64,000 bases of DNA from Symmetrospora coprosmae (taxonomy: Eukaryota > Basidiomycota > Cystobasidiomycetes > Symmetrosporaceae): positions 186,001-250,000 of the forward strand of contig VUYT01000017.1 of NCBI GenBank assembly GCA_008802785.1, written 5' to 3'. The notes under the pieces are model-generated. The model made no database searches. It was not told where the DNA came from and was given only the letters and a program-made list of their open reading frames with translations. Both the position numbers and the translations under genes were made by a program. Below are positions 24,963-41,297 of the stretch, in pieces. Each line of letters begins with the position of its first letter. Position 1 is the stretch's first letter.

Positions 24963-27437
24963 TCAGAAGACAGTACCCTTCTTGATGTTCGGCAACAGCA
25001 GGCACAGGAGAGCAACTGCGAACATGGGCGTGCCGGCGACTAGAGGGATATGCATGGTCAGCGTCTGCTTTCAGCCGGCCCAGAATGAGCTTCCTACAGA
25101 CTGAAAGGCCACTCACCGTAAAGTACAGCCTCCGTGCCTGTTCCCGCCCGAATCTCTGCACCAATGAGGGGCGAGACGATGGCTGAAGATCGTGCAGCGT
25201 GTCAGCATCGGCCACTGCGGAAATGTCTCGCTTCAGAAGCAGCTCGCGGTGCAAGATCGGGACTCACAGATCATACGGCCGAGGGCAGATGCTGTACCAA
25301 CTGCGGTACCTCGGATACCGGTGTGGAAGAAGAGAGGTGCACTGCCGTACAGGATTGCGTTGAAAGCGCTCTGTAGCAGGCGGTGTGGCAGCATAGGGCA
25401 AGTCAGCACGCGTGATCAGGCAGAGCACTAAGGTAAGGCTCGACGCACCTGGAAGAAGTACTCGAGGGAGTTCAACGCTACATATCTGCATGAGAGAAAG
25501 TGGAGATATGTTCAGGCCTAAAGCTTTGCCAGCCAGCACCGGACCAGGAAAGGATGACCCACACTTCGTACGTGTCCGCAGTGGCAAAGACGCAGAGCAT
25601 GACTCCCATCAGAGCGCCAGTCAGCGCTAGAGACCATTTCTGGCCGAGACCCTTGACTTCCACGAGCCCTGCGCCGAGAGCGACACCTGGGAGACCAACG
25701 CAGGCTTGGATCTGTACATAAGGGCAGGAAGATAACCAGGCATGTCAGCAGAGCCGACGAAGTAGACGGGTGCCGGCTATCGTTGCCAGCACAGCAGCCC
25801 GAACCGACGGACGCACGATGTAGGCTTGATAGGTCTCGGTAACGCTTCGGTCGAGTTGGGCGCCTCTCTCGCGTAGGATAATGGGGAGGAAGGTGCCGGC
25901 GAGCGAGAACCTGGTAATCCCAGGGAAAGTCAGGTATGTCAGGGAAGCTCAGGTAGGTCGATTAGGAAAGGAAGGACACGTACGCCCAGTAGTCGAGCAT
26001 GTAGATTGCGAAAATGAGGAGGACAAGGAAGATTGATTTCTTTGTAGCGAAGAGGATCTTGAAATGTGTAAGGTTGTACCACTTCTTGACCGTTGGCGAG
26101 ACTGGCGGTCCGTCCTTGAGGGACTCCTGGGCGTAGATGGCGTCAAGCTGGCGCATATCCTCAACGGACAGTTGGATCTCCTCCGGAGTGCGTCGGTTGA
26201 ACTTGCCGACTGCGTGCACGACGTTGACAGCCTCAAGGTCGCGGCCCTTGATGAGGAGGAACTTGGGCGATTCGCGGAAGTTGAAGACGATAAACCGAAT
26301 GAAGAAGAGGCCAAGCGTGAGGGCGCCGACGGTGAATGTCGCATTTCTCCAGCCGTAGTTCTCGGACTTGGTGCAGCACGGCTCTCCAGGTGCTACATCT
26401 CCGCAGAAGGCGGCATCGATGTCGCAAGTTCGGGGAGGCTGAGATGGGGAGGCCATCCAGTTAGCCTCTAGCAAATATCATGCTCGTTCTTCCTGTACTG
26501 CGGCTGTCCACGTACGATCAGACCGAAGGCGATGACACTGCACAGCAATACACCGAGCGGCTGGAAGACCGAGAGCAGAACCAGAAGCCAGCGCTTGCGC
26601 TACGAGTAGAGCAGAGTAGCCGGAGATGGCAGGCACGCACGGTGACAATGTCAGTACCCAATATCCCGACTATGCGAGCGGACCAGGGTGCATGACCCAC
26701 TGCAGGCAAGAACTCCAGCATGATTGTGGCTGGAACAGACGAGCGCCATCGAGACAGAGGCAGATGTTGGCAAAAGACGACATCATCGCTCCGGATAGAT
26801 GGAGGACGCGCGACTCACCATCGATGGGGATATTCCCTCCAAGGCCCAAACCGCAGAGCGTGGCCAGCGCACAGATGGCTCCATAGTCGGAAGGCACGGC
26901 CAGGAGGAGGCCGAAGAAGGACGCGATGAAGAGCGACAGGTTGAAGGCCCACTTTCGCCCGACGACATCGATGAGGATTCCCCAGGCGAAAGCGCCGACG
27001 CAAAGCCCGGCATTGAAGCAGGAGGAGATGTCTCCCTGTGGCGAGCGACAAACGAGCCAGACGTCAGTTCAGGACACGGCGAGTGGAAGGACTATCGCAT
27101 TGTGGTGGTCCCCTGTCCTACACACCTGCCGCGCAACGGGTACGCCAAGCTCAACCGTGATGGGCGATAGGATCAGGCCAAAAAGCTGGGCGAAAGCGAG
27201 GTCGAGGAGATAGCCGAAACCGCACAGGGTGAAGAGGCACCACTGGTACCTTCCCATTCCGATGCGGTCGATCTCCCTGTTGATGAGGATCATCTTCCTG
27301 TCGAGGAGCTCGACGCCCTTGAACTCCTCGTCCGCCTCTAGATCTTCCCGGTTCGTGGGGGTCCCTCGTTTTTCATCGTCGAGGAGCGTAGCCTGTGGCT
27401 GATGGCCAGGGATGATGCCCTTGACGTGCTCGAACAT
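24963..27437 (-). CDS. MFS transporter, SV2-like family
   Basis: Eleven minus-strand exons (27437-27126, 27035-26819, 26729-26701, 26599-26516, 26465-25984, 25910-25817, 25711-25572, 25485-25449, 25370-25268, 25182-25117, 25039-24963) join in phase to 546 aa. The product is a multi-spanning plasma- or organelle-membrane carrier. Seen: a cytosolic acidic N terminus, then IGMGRYQWCLFTLCGFGYL leading into helix 1, GAFAWGILIDVVGRKWAFN with the MFS loop 2-3 motif, GLGLGGNIPIDG, RFIVFNFRESPKFLLIKGRD (SV2-type loop after helix 6), FLVLLIFAIYMLDYWA, and paired C-terminal helices ending LLLPNIKKGTVF. The substrate cannot be read from sequence. Several fungal relatives are annotated only as general substrate transporters. 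Exons of 29 and 37 nt are unusually short. Confidence 0.9.
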
Positions 27438-28413
27438 GGCTGCTGCGTGGCGGGTATAGTGTCGGATGAGGAGCAGAGAGGAGAAGCTGTCAAACCCTTG
27501 ACGGCCGCAGAAAAGCAAGCAATTGGCTTTTCCCGATGCACGAATGCGGGACAGCGGCAGGCGCATGCGCAAGGCCAGGCGCAGGGGCGCAAGATCGTCA
27601 TGAATACGCTCTCGGCCAAGGGTGATCGATGGCCGTGGCTCCATGCGGAGAGAGAGAGCGGGATTGCTCGGTAATTAGTATAGCACATCAGCATTCGCGG
27701 CGATGCATACGAGTAAGTATGCGGATAGAGAGGAGACGGTCTTGTTCTCATATGTACATGGCACTTTACGCATACCGTACTACGGGGGGAGGTAAAGACG
27801 CATCTTTGCTGTGCGGACGCCGTTCCCTGAGATGACCCGGCGGCTTGTGGCGCCGTCTGACGATGGCGGAACCGCCCACCCGGCTGTGAGGCTGCTCCGT
27901 CTGCAAGCGTGTTGCATTGCACCGAATGGGACCGTCAGCTCTGGCTCCACAAATGCACGCCGTGGTGAATGAGCAGCGTCAGAGATGTTGGAGCCGCCGG
28001 GTGGCTGCGATGGCGCAGCCCCCACTCGCCGGACAAGTCAACGGAGGTTCTGTCCCGAATCACCAGTCACCAGTGAGCCTGCAGAGCTCGCATTGATGCT
28101 GGAGGCCCAAGGATGTCATGCACCTAGCCTATCGTCTGCCTGGACGTTGCGAACATGCAGGTCGCCCGTCCTGCTGGTCCAGGAAAAGCGTGACCTGCCA
28201 GAACTGTAGTGCATCAGACAGCTCTTTGCTCCGAACGCATCCCACTCAGTACAAGACCGAGTGAACATAGCTCGCGAGGCGACAGCACATAGTGGAAGAG
28301 GCGTCAGCTCGTAAGGACCATACGAGCATACGGGCTTTGTCTGCGTGCTCCGTCGCCAATCCCGACGGCGTGCGCCTGAAGACACGGGACACGGGACACG
28401 GGACACGGACGAG
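27438..28413. other. divergent intergenic region, transporter and TAF6 promoters
   Basis: About 1 kb between two divergent start codons. It contains the short 7-bp tandem repeat described separately. No gene is supported. Confidence 0.55.
28382..28408. repeat. 7-bp tandem repeat ACACGGG directly upstream of the TAF6 start
   Basis: Almost four head-to-tail units end 5 nt before the ATG of TAF6, so they lie in the 5' leader or the core promoter. Confidence 0.85.
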
Positions 28414-30554
28414 ATGGCGTCCACAGCATGGTCCAAGGGGTCTGTGAAGGTGTGCAGCATGTTCGGAGTAGCTCATAAGCGTGCATGCTTCACGGTCTGA
28501 GCATACTGCTGCTCGTCCGGACCCGCCAGGACGTGGCAGAGTCGATTGGGATTGGCAACCTCACGGACGACATCTCGTCCGCGCTGGCCGCAGATGTCGA
28601 GTACAGGTTGCGCGAAGTCATTGAGGTGGGAGAACTCATCGCACAGCTGAGCCGCTCCAACTCGCACCGGGCTGACCAGATGCGCCTTCTTCCAGGAGTC
28701 GCTCAAGTTTATGCGTCACGGAAGACGGACGCGCTTGAAGGTCGAGGACGTCGACTATGCGCTGAAGGTCCGGAACATTGAGGTGAGCGCGCTCGTGCAT
28801 CTTGTGTAGGTTATGACCCGCTGATGTCCAGGGACGGTCGTCTCTGCCGTTGGGATAGCCGCTCTGGGGCTTTTCATCACCACACGCGCCGATAGCCTTC
28901 CGCAAAGCGCCCCACGCCTCTGGCAACCTCTATTACGTGGAAGACGAGGAGATTGACCTGTCAAAGCTGTCACAACAAGAACTGCCCCCAACACCGCGCG
29001 ATATCTCCTATACCGGTGAGCTCGCCCCCGGTGTCCAGGACCGCAACAGGGCGCATCGGACTAACGGAACCTTGTGCCATGGCCACAGCACATTGGCTGG
29101 CTGTGGAGGGAGTACAGCCGGCCATTCCGCAGAACCCGTCTCCAGCAGGTGAGGTTTTTCTTTGTGGCAGCCAAGCCCAGCCCGCTCCCAGTAGCTGTTG
29201 TGCGCACCCAGCTCATCCGTCTTGTCGTACCTTTCGCAGAGGTGCGCCTGGCAGCCGCAAATGCACGGTCCGGCCTACGAACAACAGCGGCAGGGCCAGA
29301 AGGGACAGAGATTCAGCCACTCGTGGCACATGCGCTATCAAAGGAGCTCCAGCTCTACTTCGACCGTCTCACGACCTCTGCTCTCGTCAGTCATATGTTC
29401 CGCTTTTCGACGGTTTGTACTGCAGGCAGCGACCACTAATGACATCGCACATGCTCCTTAGGATCCGGACGAGACAACACGTCTCGCTGCACTAGAGAGC
29501 TTCAGAGGCGACACGGGGCTGCAGGGGCTGGTTGCCTATCTCGTGCAATGGACAGCCGAAAAGGTGAGGCCTGCCCGATTCATACTTCGTACAGCAGTTC
29601 AGCCGGGCTCACACTTCTCAATGCAGGTCGTCACATGCCTGAACTCATCCTTGTTGGCGCTGGACCAATGTCTGGACGTGATGGAGGCGATGCTGCAAAA
29701 CTCGTCTCTCTTTGTCGAGCCATACGTGCGTTGAGCCGATGCGTGCCGACTGGCTTGAGGCCTCTTGCTGACGCTATGCACCCGCACAGCTCCATCAACA
29801 TCTTCCATCCATCCTCTCCATCCTCCTCACCTCGTCTCTTGGCTCCTCGAGTGCCGCGCAACAGCAGCAACAGCTACAGCAGGGCTTCTCTCCACAAGCG
29901 ACTCGTCAGCACGCGGCTTCGTTTCTCTCATTTCTGCTATCACGCTACGCGTCCACCTACTCGTCGCTCAAGCCGCGCATCCTGCAGACCCTCCTGCGCG
30001 GCCTCGTCAACGGCTGCTTGCCGGACCCGCGCAACTCCGGCACGCTCCTCGGCGCCGTGCTGGGCATTCGGGCGCTGGGCCGCGACACGGTCCGGCGCGT
30101 GTTCGGTGCGCGCAGCACGAACCTCGGCAAGGTCGGCGAGGCGCTGCAGCGCGAGACCTTCCAGGAGCAGGACCGTGACCTCTGTATTGCGACCGTCCTC
30201 GACGGCCTCCAGGAGGCGTACCCGGCCTCGGCGCACGTCGCCACGTTCGACTACTCGGAGCTCGAGAGCTATGCAGGCCACTTCTTCGCGGCCCACATCA
30301 ACGCACGCTGCGCGCCGTCTGTCGCGAGGGGGATTGTGGCGGAACCGGCGGAGGAGCTGGCGGACCCGCCTGGCAGGGAGGACAGGATGCCCAATGGCCA
30401 TGCGGCCGATGCGGTGGAGAACGGCGCACGGCCTGATTACTCGAGGCGAGAGTCAATGGCTGGCAGCACGGGCGGCGGGGAGTCTCAGGATGCCGAAGGA
30501 AGCGGAGACGATGAGGACAGCGAAGACGTCGAGATGGATAGTGTCAACGCATGA
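28414..30554 (+). CDS. TAF6: transcription initiation factor TFIID subunit 6
   Basis: Nine exons (28414-28449, 28530-28625, 28696-28782, 28859-29015, 29089-29148, 29240-29385, 29462-29563, 29627-29725, 29790-30554) join in phase to 515 aa. TAF6 is a core subunit of TFIID, shared with SAGA in some fungi, and pairs with TAF9 through its histone fold. Seen: the N-terminal histone fold ([49 protein letters not shown]), the linker PLWGF, then the HEAT-repeat TAF6-C domain with [30 protein letters not shown] and [14 protein letters not shown] Gln-rich insert and an acidic C-terminal tail are present. The 36-nt first exon is needed to supply the start of the histone fold ([12 protein letters not shown]), which decides the start. 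Confidence 0.95.
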
Positions 30555-30691
30555 GTTCGCGAATACCAGTAAAGCATGTCCTTCCAACCGCACATGCTAA
30601 AAAAACGGAGGAGGAACATGCGGCGTGCTAAAGACGGCGATACCTTGGCAACAACACTTAACGAAAGCCACTGCGACCCCGCGGATTCCTA

Positions 30692-33600
30692 CTAATCTGA
30701 AAGAACGATGACCTCGTTGCTTGCGACTGATGCTCTGACTTTCTTCTTCTTGCCGGTTTTACTGCTACCTCTGGCCTTGGCCCTGGCCTTGCTGGATGCT
30801 GCCGATACCGACGCCTTGCCTGGCTTGCTACCGGACGACTCAGCCGGCTCGCTGCTCTTCTTGACTCTCTTGCGCGGCGCTCTCTCGCTCTGCATATTCT
30901 CCTTCTCATCTACTGGCGCTTCAGGCAGCCCGCCGTGAGTCTCGGCAGGCTTCCGGTTCGCGGGTTCGACGCTGGCGCTTATGCTCGCCGACTCCTTCCG
31001 CTTCTTCGCCGGCAAGGCCGCAGACGCCGACGCCGACTTTCGGGCCCTTTTCCGGCTTGCTTTCTGGCCGTCTTCGTCATCATCGCTGAGTAGCATCTCG
31101 TCCTCCTCAATGATCTCCTTGACCGAGCACAGCTCGACATCGACACCCGCGGAGAGCAGGACGTCGATCCACACCTTCTGCGTTTCGGAGAGCACGTCCC
31201 CTGGCCCTTTGACTTCGCTGAAACGGCAGACCTTGCGCTCGTAGTTCCAGAGGCTAATCGTCAGTAAAGCAGACTTTAGCATTGAGCTGACACAGCGGGT
31301 TTCGGGACCCTGCTCACAATAGATCAGGCACGCCCCCGACTCGGTGCGACCACTCTTCAGCGTAGACGCGGCAGATGGCGACTAATGCGGTTGGCGTAAT
31401 GCACTGCATATCGGGCCGGGAGACAGCGGTCAGTCGGTGATCATGTCCGATGGTCATTCGCAGAAGAATGCCCACCTGGATGATCTCGAGTAGGTCCTCG
31501 CGCTCATATGCCCATCTCACGCCCACGCAGTACGTCTTCTTGTCTCGTTCTCGCTCGTCTGTGGCTGTCAAGAGCTCCAAGGCCCGGCCTTGCTCGATGT
31601 CCTTCAGGCGAGCTTGGACCTGCTCGCTTCGTACTAGTAGCAAGTCAGGGCCACGATGTCAGCCACGACAGCCCCGAAGTGCCAGTTCATGCGCACTCAC
31701 CGATTGCGAACGCATCGGTCGACAGGTCGAGGGGGCCCGACTGATAGGCAGTCTCGAAGACGCCTTCGATGGGAAGGAAGATGACGTCCCAGAACAGGAG
31801 CGCAAACTGCGAGCCGGGTGACGTGAATGTGACCTTTGTCAGCTCGATGAGCGCACTCGCTCTGACCCCACAAGTGCGATTCCAGCCCACAATAGTCGTC
31901 AAGATGCCATTCTCGCTGTGAAAGCCCTTCCACCCTTCCTTCTCGTACCCTTCCAGCGCCAGTTCCTCGACCGAGACCTCTTTGCCGTCCTTTGCGGCGC
32001 TCCAGATTGAGTGCTTGCCCGTTTCGCCCTCGTCGAGCCTCTCGCCCTTCATGACGCGCTTCCTCGCCGCGCGCAGCGAGGCAATCTTGAACTGGGTCGT
32101 GAAGTCTGCGCGGTCCTCGTCTGGCACGGAGAGCGCCTTCTCGAGGCGGACGATGCGGCGCGCGAGCGAGTTGTGGTAGATCAGGTGCGTCCAAGGGTGC
32201 ACCAGCCCTTCGCGGCACAAGGCGAGCGCCTCTTCCTTGTAGGCTGTGAGGCGGTCGCTGCTGTCCATTTCTTCGTCATTATCGCCTTCGTCGTCTTCGC
32301 GGGCATCTCCCGGCCCAGTGCTGATGGTCCGCCTGACCTTGCCGCTGCCGAAGTGGTGCATGAGCACGAGCGCCAAGCGGTCATACCACTCCCCGCGCTT
32401 GCCGCGGCGGAAGCACGACTGACCGAGCAGGGAGCGCAGCACCTCGACTTCCTCCTCGTACCGGTGCAGCTTGGCGAGTATCTGCGACCCCTTCCAGACG
32501 ACGCGGGTGAGCGGCCAGCCTGCGAGGAACCGCTTGCGGTAGTATGTCAAGCGGTCGTCGAGGTCCGGCGCCTCTGTAAGCTTGCCCGTCCCATTCTCGC
32601 GGACGAGCTTGCCCTCCTGCAGGTCCTTCTCCTGCGCTTCCTGGACGAGCCGCTTCCAGCGCGGATACACCTCCTCGAACAGCGCAAACCCTTCCTTCAG
32701 GCCGCGCTCCCGCTCCTCCCGCGAGAGCTTCTGCTTTCCCCGCCCGCGGGACGGGTCGAGCGCCTCGCCCATGCACGTCTCCATCTTTCTTTCCATGATG
32801 AGCGCGTCCTCGTAGTCGAGGAGGGCCTGGCGGTCCGCAAAGATGGCCACGCTCCGCTTGACCGGGTACACTGGGTAATTGCGGATGCGGAATCGCGCCA
32901 GCACAGCTTGCGTGAGCGTCTTCTCCGAGTAGGAGACAGACCGGTAGTATAGGAGGTGCAGCCGCGCAAACAGGCGGATGGGCCCAGACTCGAGCTTGAT
33001 GCACGAGCCGAGGTGTGCAAGGGCTGCACCGACGACACAGAATCAGCTCGTCGCACTGAGGAAGCGACTCCCATCACTGCTGTACTTTGCTCACTCTTGT
33101 GTATGAGCAGCTCGGTCTGCCGCACGACGAGCGGCTTGCCTCCATCGTCCGAGCTGCCGTTGCTTGCTCGCCCTTTACCCTTGTCTTTGCTCTTGCCCTT
33201 CTTGTTTGAACTCTGCGTCTTGCGCTCCGCCATGCGCTTCATGCCCTGCTCAAACATGCTCCGCAGATTTCCCTGCCCATTCGCCGTCCGCTTGATGCCG
33301 TCCATGAGCGCCGCGCGCGTCGTGAGCTTGTTGCTAACGCGGACCTCCTTGCCGAGCAGCTTGAGCTCGTCGAGGCTGAGGAGCGAGAGGAGCTCGTCGA
33401 CATCCGAGCGGAGGGCGAGGACGCGCTCCGAGATTGCAAAGCGCGAGAGGCCGTACTCGAGCGTGTCGGAGGCAATCTCGGGGACGGGGCGGTCGACAAG
33501 CGGGTCGATGGGCGCAGAAGGGAGCGCGCTGGTGCTTGCGACAGGGTAGTGGATTTCGTCGCTCGGGCCGTCTCCTTGCTCGTCATCGTCATCATCGTCG

Positions 33601-34502
33601 ATCACGATGATCTCGGACGTGTCGCGCTTCGACGTGCTGCTGCCCTCGGACGCGCTCGAGGAGGCTCGAGACGGTGCAGACGGGCGCTCTTCAGGTGCTG
33701 GAGTAGCCAGATCCGAGAGCGACTCCCCGGGCGCCAGACACAGCTCGTTGACGGTCTGCTGCATGTTGGCAATCTCGTCGCAGTACGCAAGCTTTACGAC
33801 GCGGAACCAGCCGTTCTTGCGCGAGAAGAGCCTGACAAAGAGGTAGCGCGCTTCGTCTGGTTTGCGCCATTGCATCGTCTCAGCTGGGTGTTCGCCTCTG
33901 ATAATTCAACGCGTGCTGGCGCGCCGCTCACACGACATCTGGCTGAAGCGCGCAATCGTCTCGCGCTCCTCGTCGTTGAACAGGAAGGCCTCGTGCTCGA
34001 GCACGGTGTGTATCATCTCCTCGAACACCTGCACATAGTACGAGATGCGCTTCTCCTGCGGCACTTTTGCGTCGAGCTCTGCCAGAATCTCGTCGTTCTC
34101 GTCTGTGTCTGAGGCGCCTGGCTCGGGCGAGGCGGACGCGAAGGCGTCCCGGGGCAGAGCGACGCGTATCTCATCGCCGTACTCTCCAGTTGTGTCGGCT
34201 GTCGTGTCGGCCAAGCTGTCTTCGTGGTCTGGCTCTAGCTCCAGCTGTGGCTCTGCGTGCTCGTCTGCCTCAGCGTCCGACATGGCGTCGGTTCTCGAAG
34301 CAGCTGGGGAAGGTCGAGCCAGCTCGCCATGCTCCTGTGATATCAGCTCGAGGGGGGATCCGCTCGCCGCTTCCTGCTGTGCTGTCGTGTGCGAGAGCCC
34401 AATACTGGCGAAAGAGCAACCCCTAGCAGAGACGCGACTGACTGGGTGGACCCCAATCGAGGGTGGCGGCTGGCGGGGGAGGACAGGGTAGAGTAGACGC
34501 AT
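30692..34502 (-). CDS. FAN1: FAN1 nuclease (VRR-NUC), interstrand crosslink repair
   Basis: Six minus-strand exons (34502-33934, 33897-33095, 33023-31701, 31633-31476, 31403-31318, 31253-30692) join in phase to 1,166 aa. FAN1 is a structure-specific 5' flap endonuclease of DNA interstrand crosslink repair. Seen: ARYLFVRLFSRKNGWFR for the SAP-side N-terminal domain, a TPR-like helical middle (EEVEVLRSLLGQSCFRRGKR), the conserved AIVRSEQVQARLKDI, and the catalytic VRR-NUC motifs GGVPDLFLW and FSEVKGPGDVLSETQ near 975-1005. A basic nuclear tail follows. I see no N-terminal UBZ finger. Two in-frame starts are possible. ATG 34502 adds 73 residues that begin with an Arg-rich, acid-free stretch. ATG 34283 (MSDAEADEH) gives 1,093 aa. 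Confidence 0.93.
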
Positions 34503-34990
34503 GGGCGATGACAGAGCACAGAGAGACCATGTAGCATATCATGCCGGGTCCACTACTGTCAGATGATTGGGCTGCTCCTGTACACGTTCGCGTCCGTCAT
34601 GGAGCTCGCGGTTGGATGCGACTCCCGGTGGCGGCTGACGGGCGCGTCCGTGCGACCAGCAGTACGTACATATGTCCTCCGGTGCATGGCCGCGACGAAG
34701 AGCACCTCGCACTGCCACGTACGACCTTGCATATGCCATCCAACGCACCTTCCTGCACCGTGTCCTTATCCAAGCCCCCGCTTATGACGTTCTCCTGTCT
34801 GACGTGTGACGTGCATTGTGTGTGTCCCCCTGTTCCGGGCTCCCAGACCCTCCATGACGTTCGCACCCAGGGGCCCTGGACTACAAAAGCGCAGGCTGGA
34901 CCTCCCTTCTCCTCTGCTCTGCTTCGCATTCTCACATCTGACTGCGCTACTTACTCCCGTCCCACTTTCAACTCACCCAGCTGCACAACC
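34503..34990 (+). promoter_or_regulatory. divergent promoter region; TATA core of the DM9 gene
   Basis: A TATA-like TACAAAAGCGC starts at 34882. It is preceded by GCACCCAGGGG and followed by a CT-rich run with CCTCTGCT, and it lies 109 nt before the DM9 ATG. The same order of motifs is found in front of copy C of the unrecognised family (GCACCCAGGG, TATAAAAGCGC, CCTCTCCTCTGCTTCG). The rest of the stretch serves FAN1 on the other strand. Confidence 0.55.
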
Positions 34991-35916
34991 ATGGGCGTCG
35001 AGTGGTGGGTGCTTAACGGCGCGTGCCAGGCACCGCTCGGTCCTGCTGTAGCGGGGCCAACAGACTGATCTCAAACATCCTCCGTTTATACTGCACCTCC
35101 CTTCACACACATTCACACCTTCTCGCACTCACAGGAGGAGCTTCAAGTCTGGACAGCCCGTCCCGGAGGACGCCATCGTCGTGCGTGGCGGACTTGCCGG
35201 AGTGAGACACGTTCGCAATATTGATGCAAGTCCGCTTTCCACGCAGGGAGGTAACGAGGGCGACGGAAGCAAGCTCTATGTTGCCCGCATCCACCTCGAG
35301 GACGGATCCATCCACCCTGGTACGTCGAGGGGGGTGACGTCTGCCTCGAGCCGTGCCCCACCCTGACCCGTCCCCTTGGATTCGACAGGCAAGTTCGGCG
35401 AGCAGACTGGACGAGGTGCTCTCATCGGCTACAGCGGCAGCGAGAAGTACTCCGGTGAGTGGCGCGTCAGCGTACGTGACGCGTGTGGCCTCGCATTCAT
35501 CACTTTTTGGCATTCGGTCCCCTCAGGCTCGTACGACCTGCTCTGCGGCGATCAGAACTCAGTCAAGTGGCACGACATGGATGGCCCTCTGAACTCCGTC
35601 GACGGCCTGAACCCTGTCGAGGGCGGTCAGGTAAGCTGCGGTATCGCCAGTCAGCCCCGAGCTTGGAACTACCGCTGACCATCCGTGGATACAGACGTCC
35701 GATGGCCAGGCACTCTACGTCGCACACCTCGCAATCGAAGACAGTGTGCAGGTTGGAAAAAGCTGGATTGGTTGCAACGGTGGACAGGCTGCCTACGCAG
35801 GAAAGGAGTGCGAGCCCACCAAGGTGAGTTTTTGCCACCGTAGCGGGTCTTGACGGGAATTGGTCAACTGAGTTGAAGACTTTTCGCAGTGGTGGGCCAT
35901 CCTCTGCCACGCTTGA
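34991..35916 (+). CDS. small DM9/DUF3421-domain protein
   Basis: Seven exons (34991-35004, 35135-35201, 35247-35319, 35389-35454, 35527-35630, 35695-35823, 35890-35916) join in phase to 159 aa. DM9 repeats form a small mannose-binding lectin fold in animals, and their role in fungi is not established. Seen: WRSFKSGQPVPEDAIVV, two repeat signatures KLYVARIHLEDGSIHPGKF and ALYVAHLAIEDSVQVGK, and a C-terminal WWAILCHA. There is no signal peptide, so the protein should be cytosolic. The exon-intron density is high (six introns in 480 coding bases), and exon 1 has only 14 nt. The TATA-type promoter suggests strong or inducible expression. Confidence 0.82.
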
Positions 35917-36242
35917 GCATGCACTCGAACATGCTAGAGCACCTTTCCTCGTCGGCATGTCCGTGGTCGAAGAGACTGCCAGGGTTGAGCCGTTGTAGCC
36001 AGCCTTCTCCACAAGTTGAATCATGACTTCGGCAAAGACCGTGACGATGCCCGACGGCGTTCTACGTGATCGTTGACATGCGTGCTCATGTGTGTCACCT
36101 TCGTTAGTCGTGTCCCGTCCTTGACCGCTTGTGAGTGGATGTCAGTGTCGACTCGTTAAAGCACAGCGATCGAGACTGGACAGATTGAAGGTGGGTTTGC
36201 ATTGCAAGATGGTAGCTACAGAATCTAATTTGTCAGGTTCCT
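35917..36242. other. convergent intergenic region
   Basis: 3' flanks of the DM9 and glutathione reductase genes. No gene is seen. Confidence 0.5.
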
Positions 36243-41053
<4,811 letters not shown>

Positions 41054-41297
41054 GGTGCCGATACTGAGATGATGAGTGCGTGTGAGAGGGAGAGTGGCTC
41101 TGCCTAAGGTGAGTTGCTCGGGCCTGAGTGGCGAGTCACGGGTCAGAGGAGAGGCATTGTAATCCCGACCGGCGCGGTGGACATCAGTGTTGTCAGAGAC
41201 GTTGGCCAAGACGCTCGAGCGATGACAGTGCATGCAGTATATGAAATGGCAACAAGGAGGGTCGCTGTACTGAGGCGGTGCTTGCTTCGGGCCGAGC

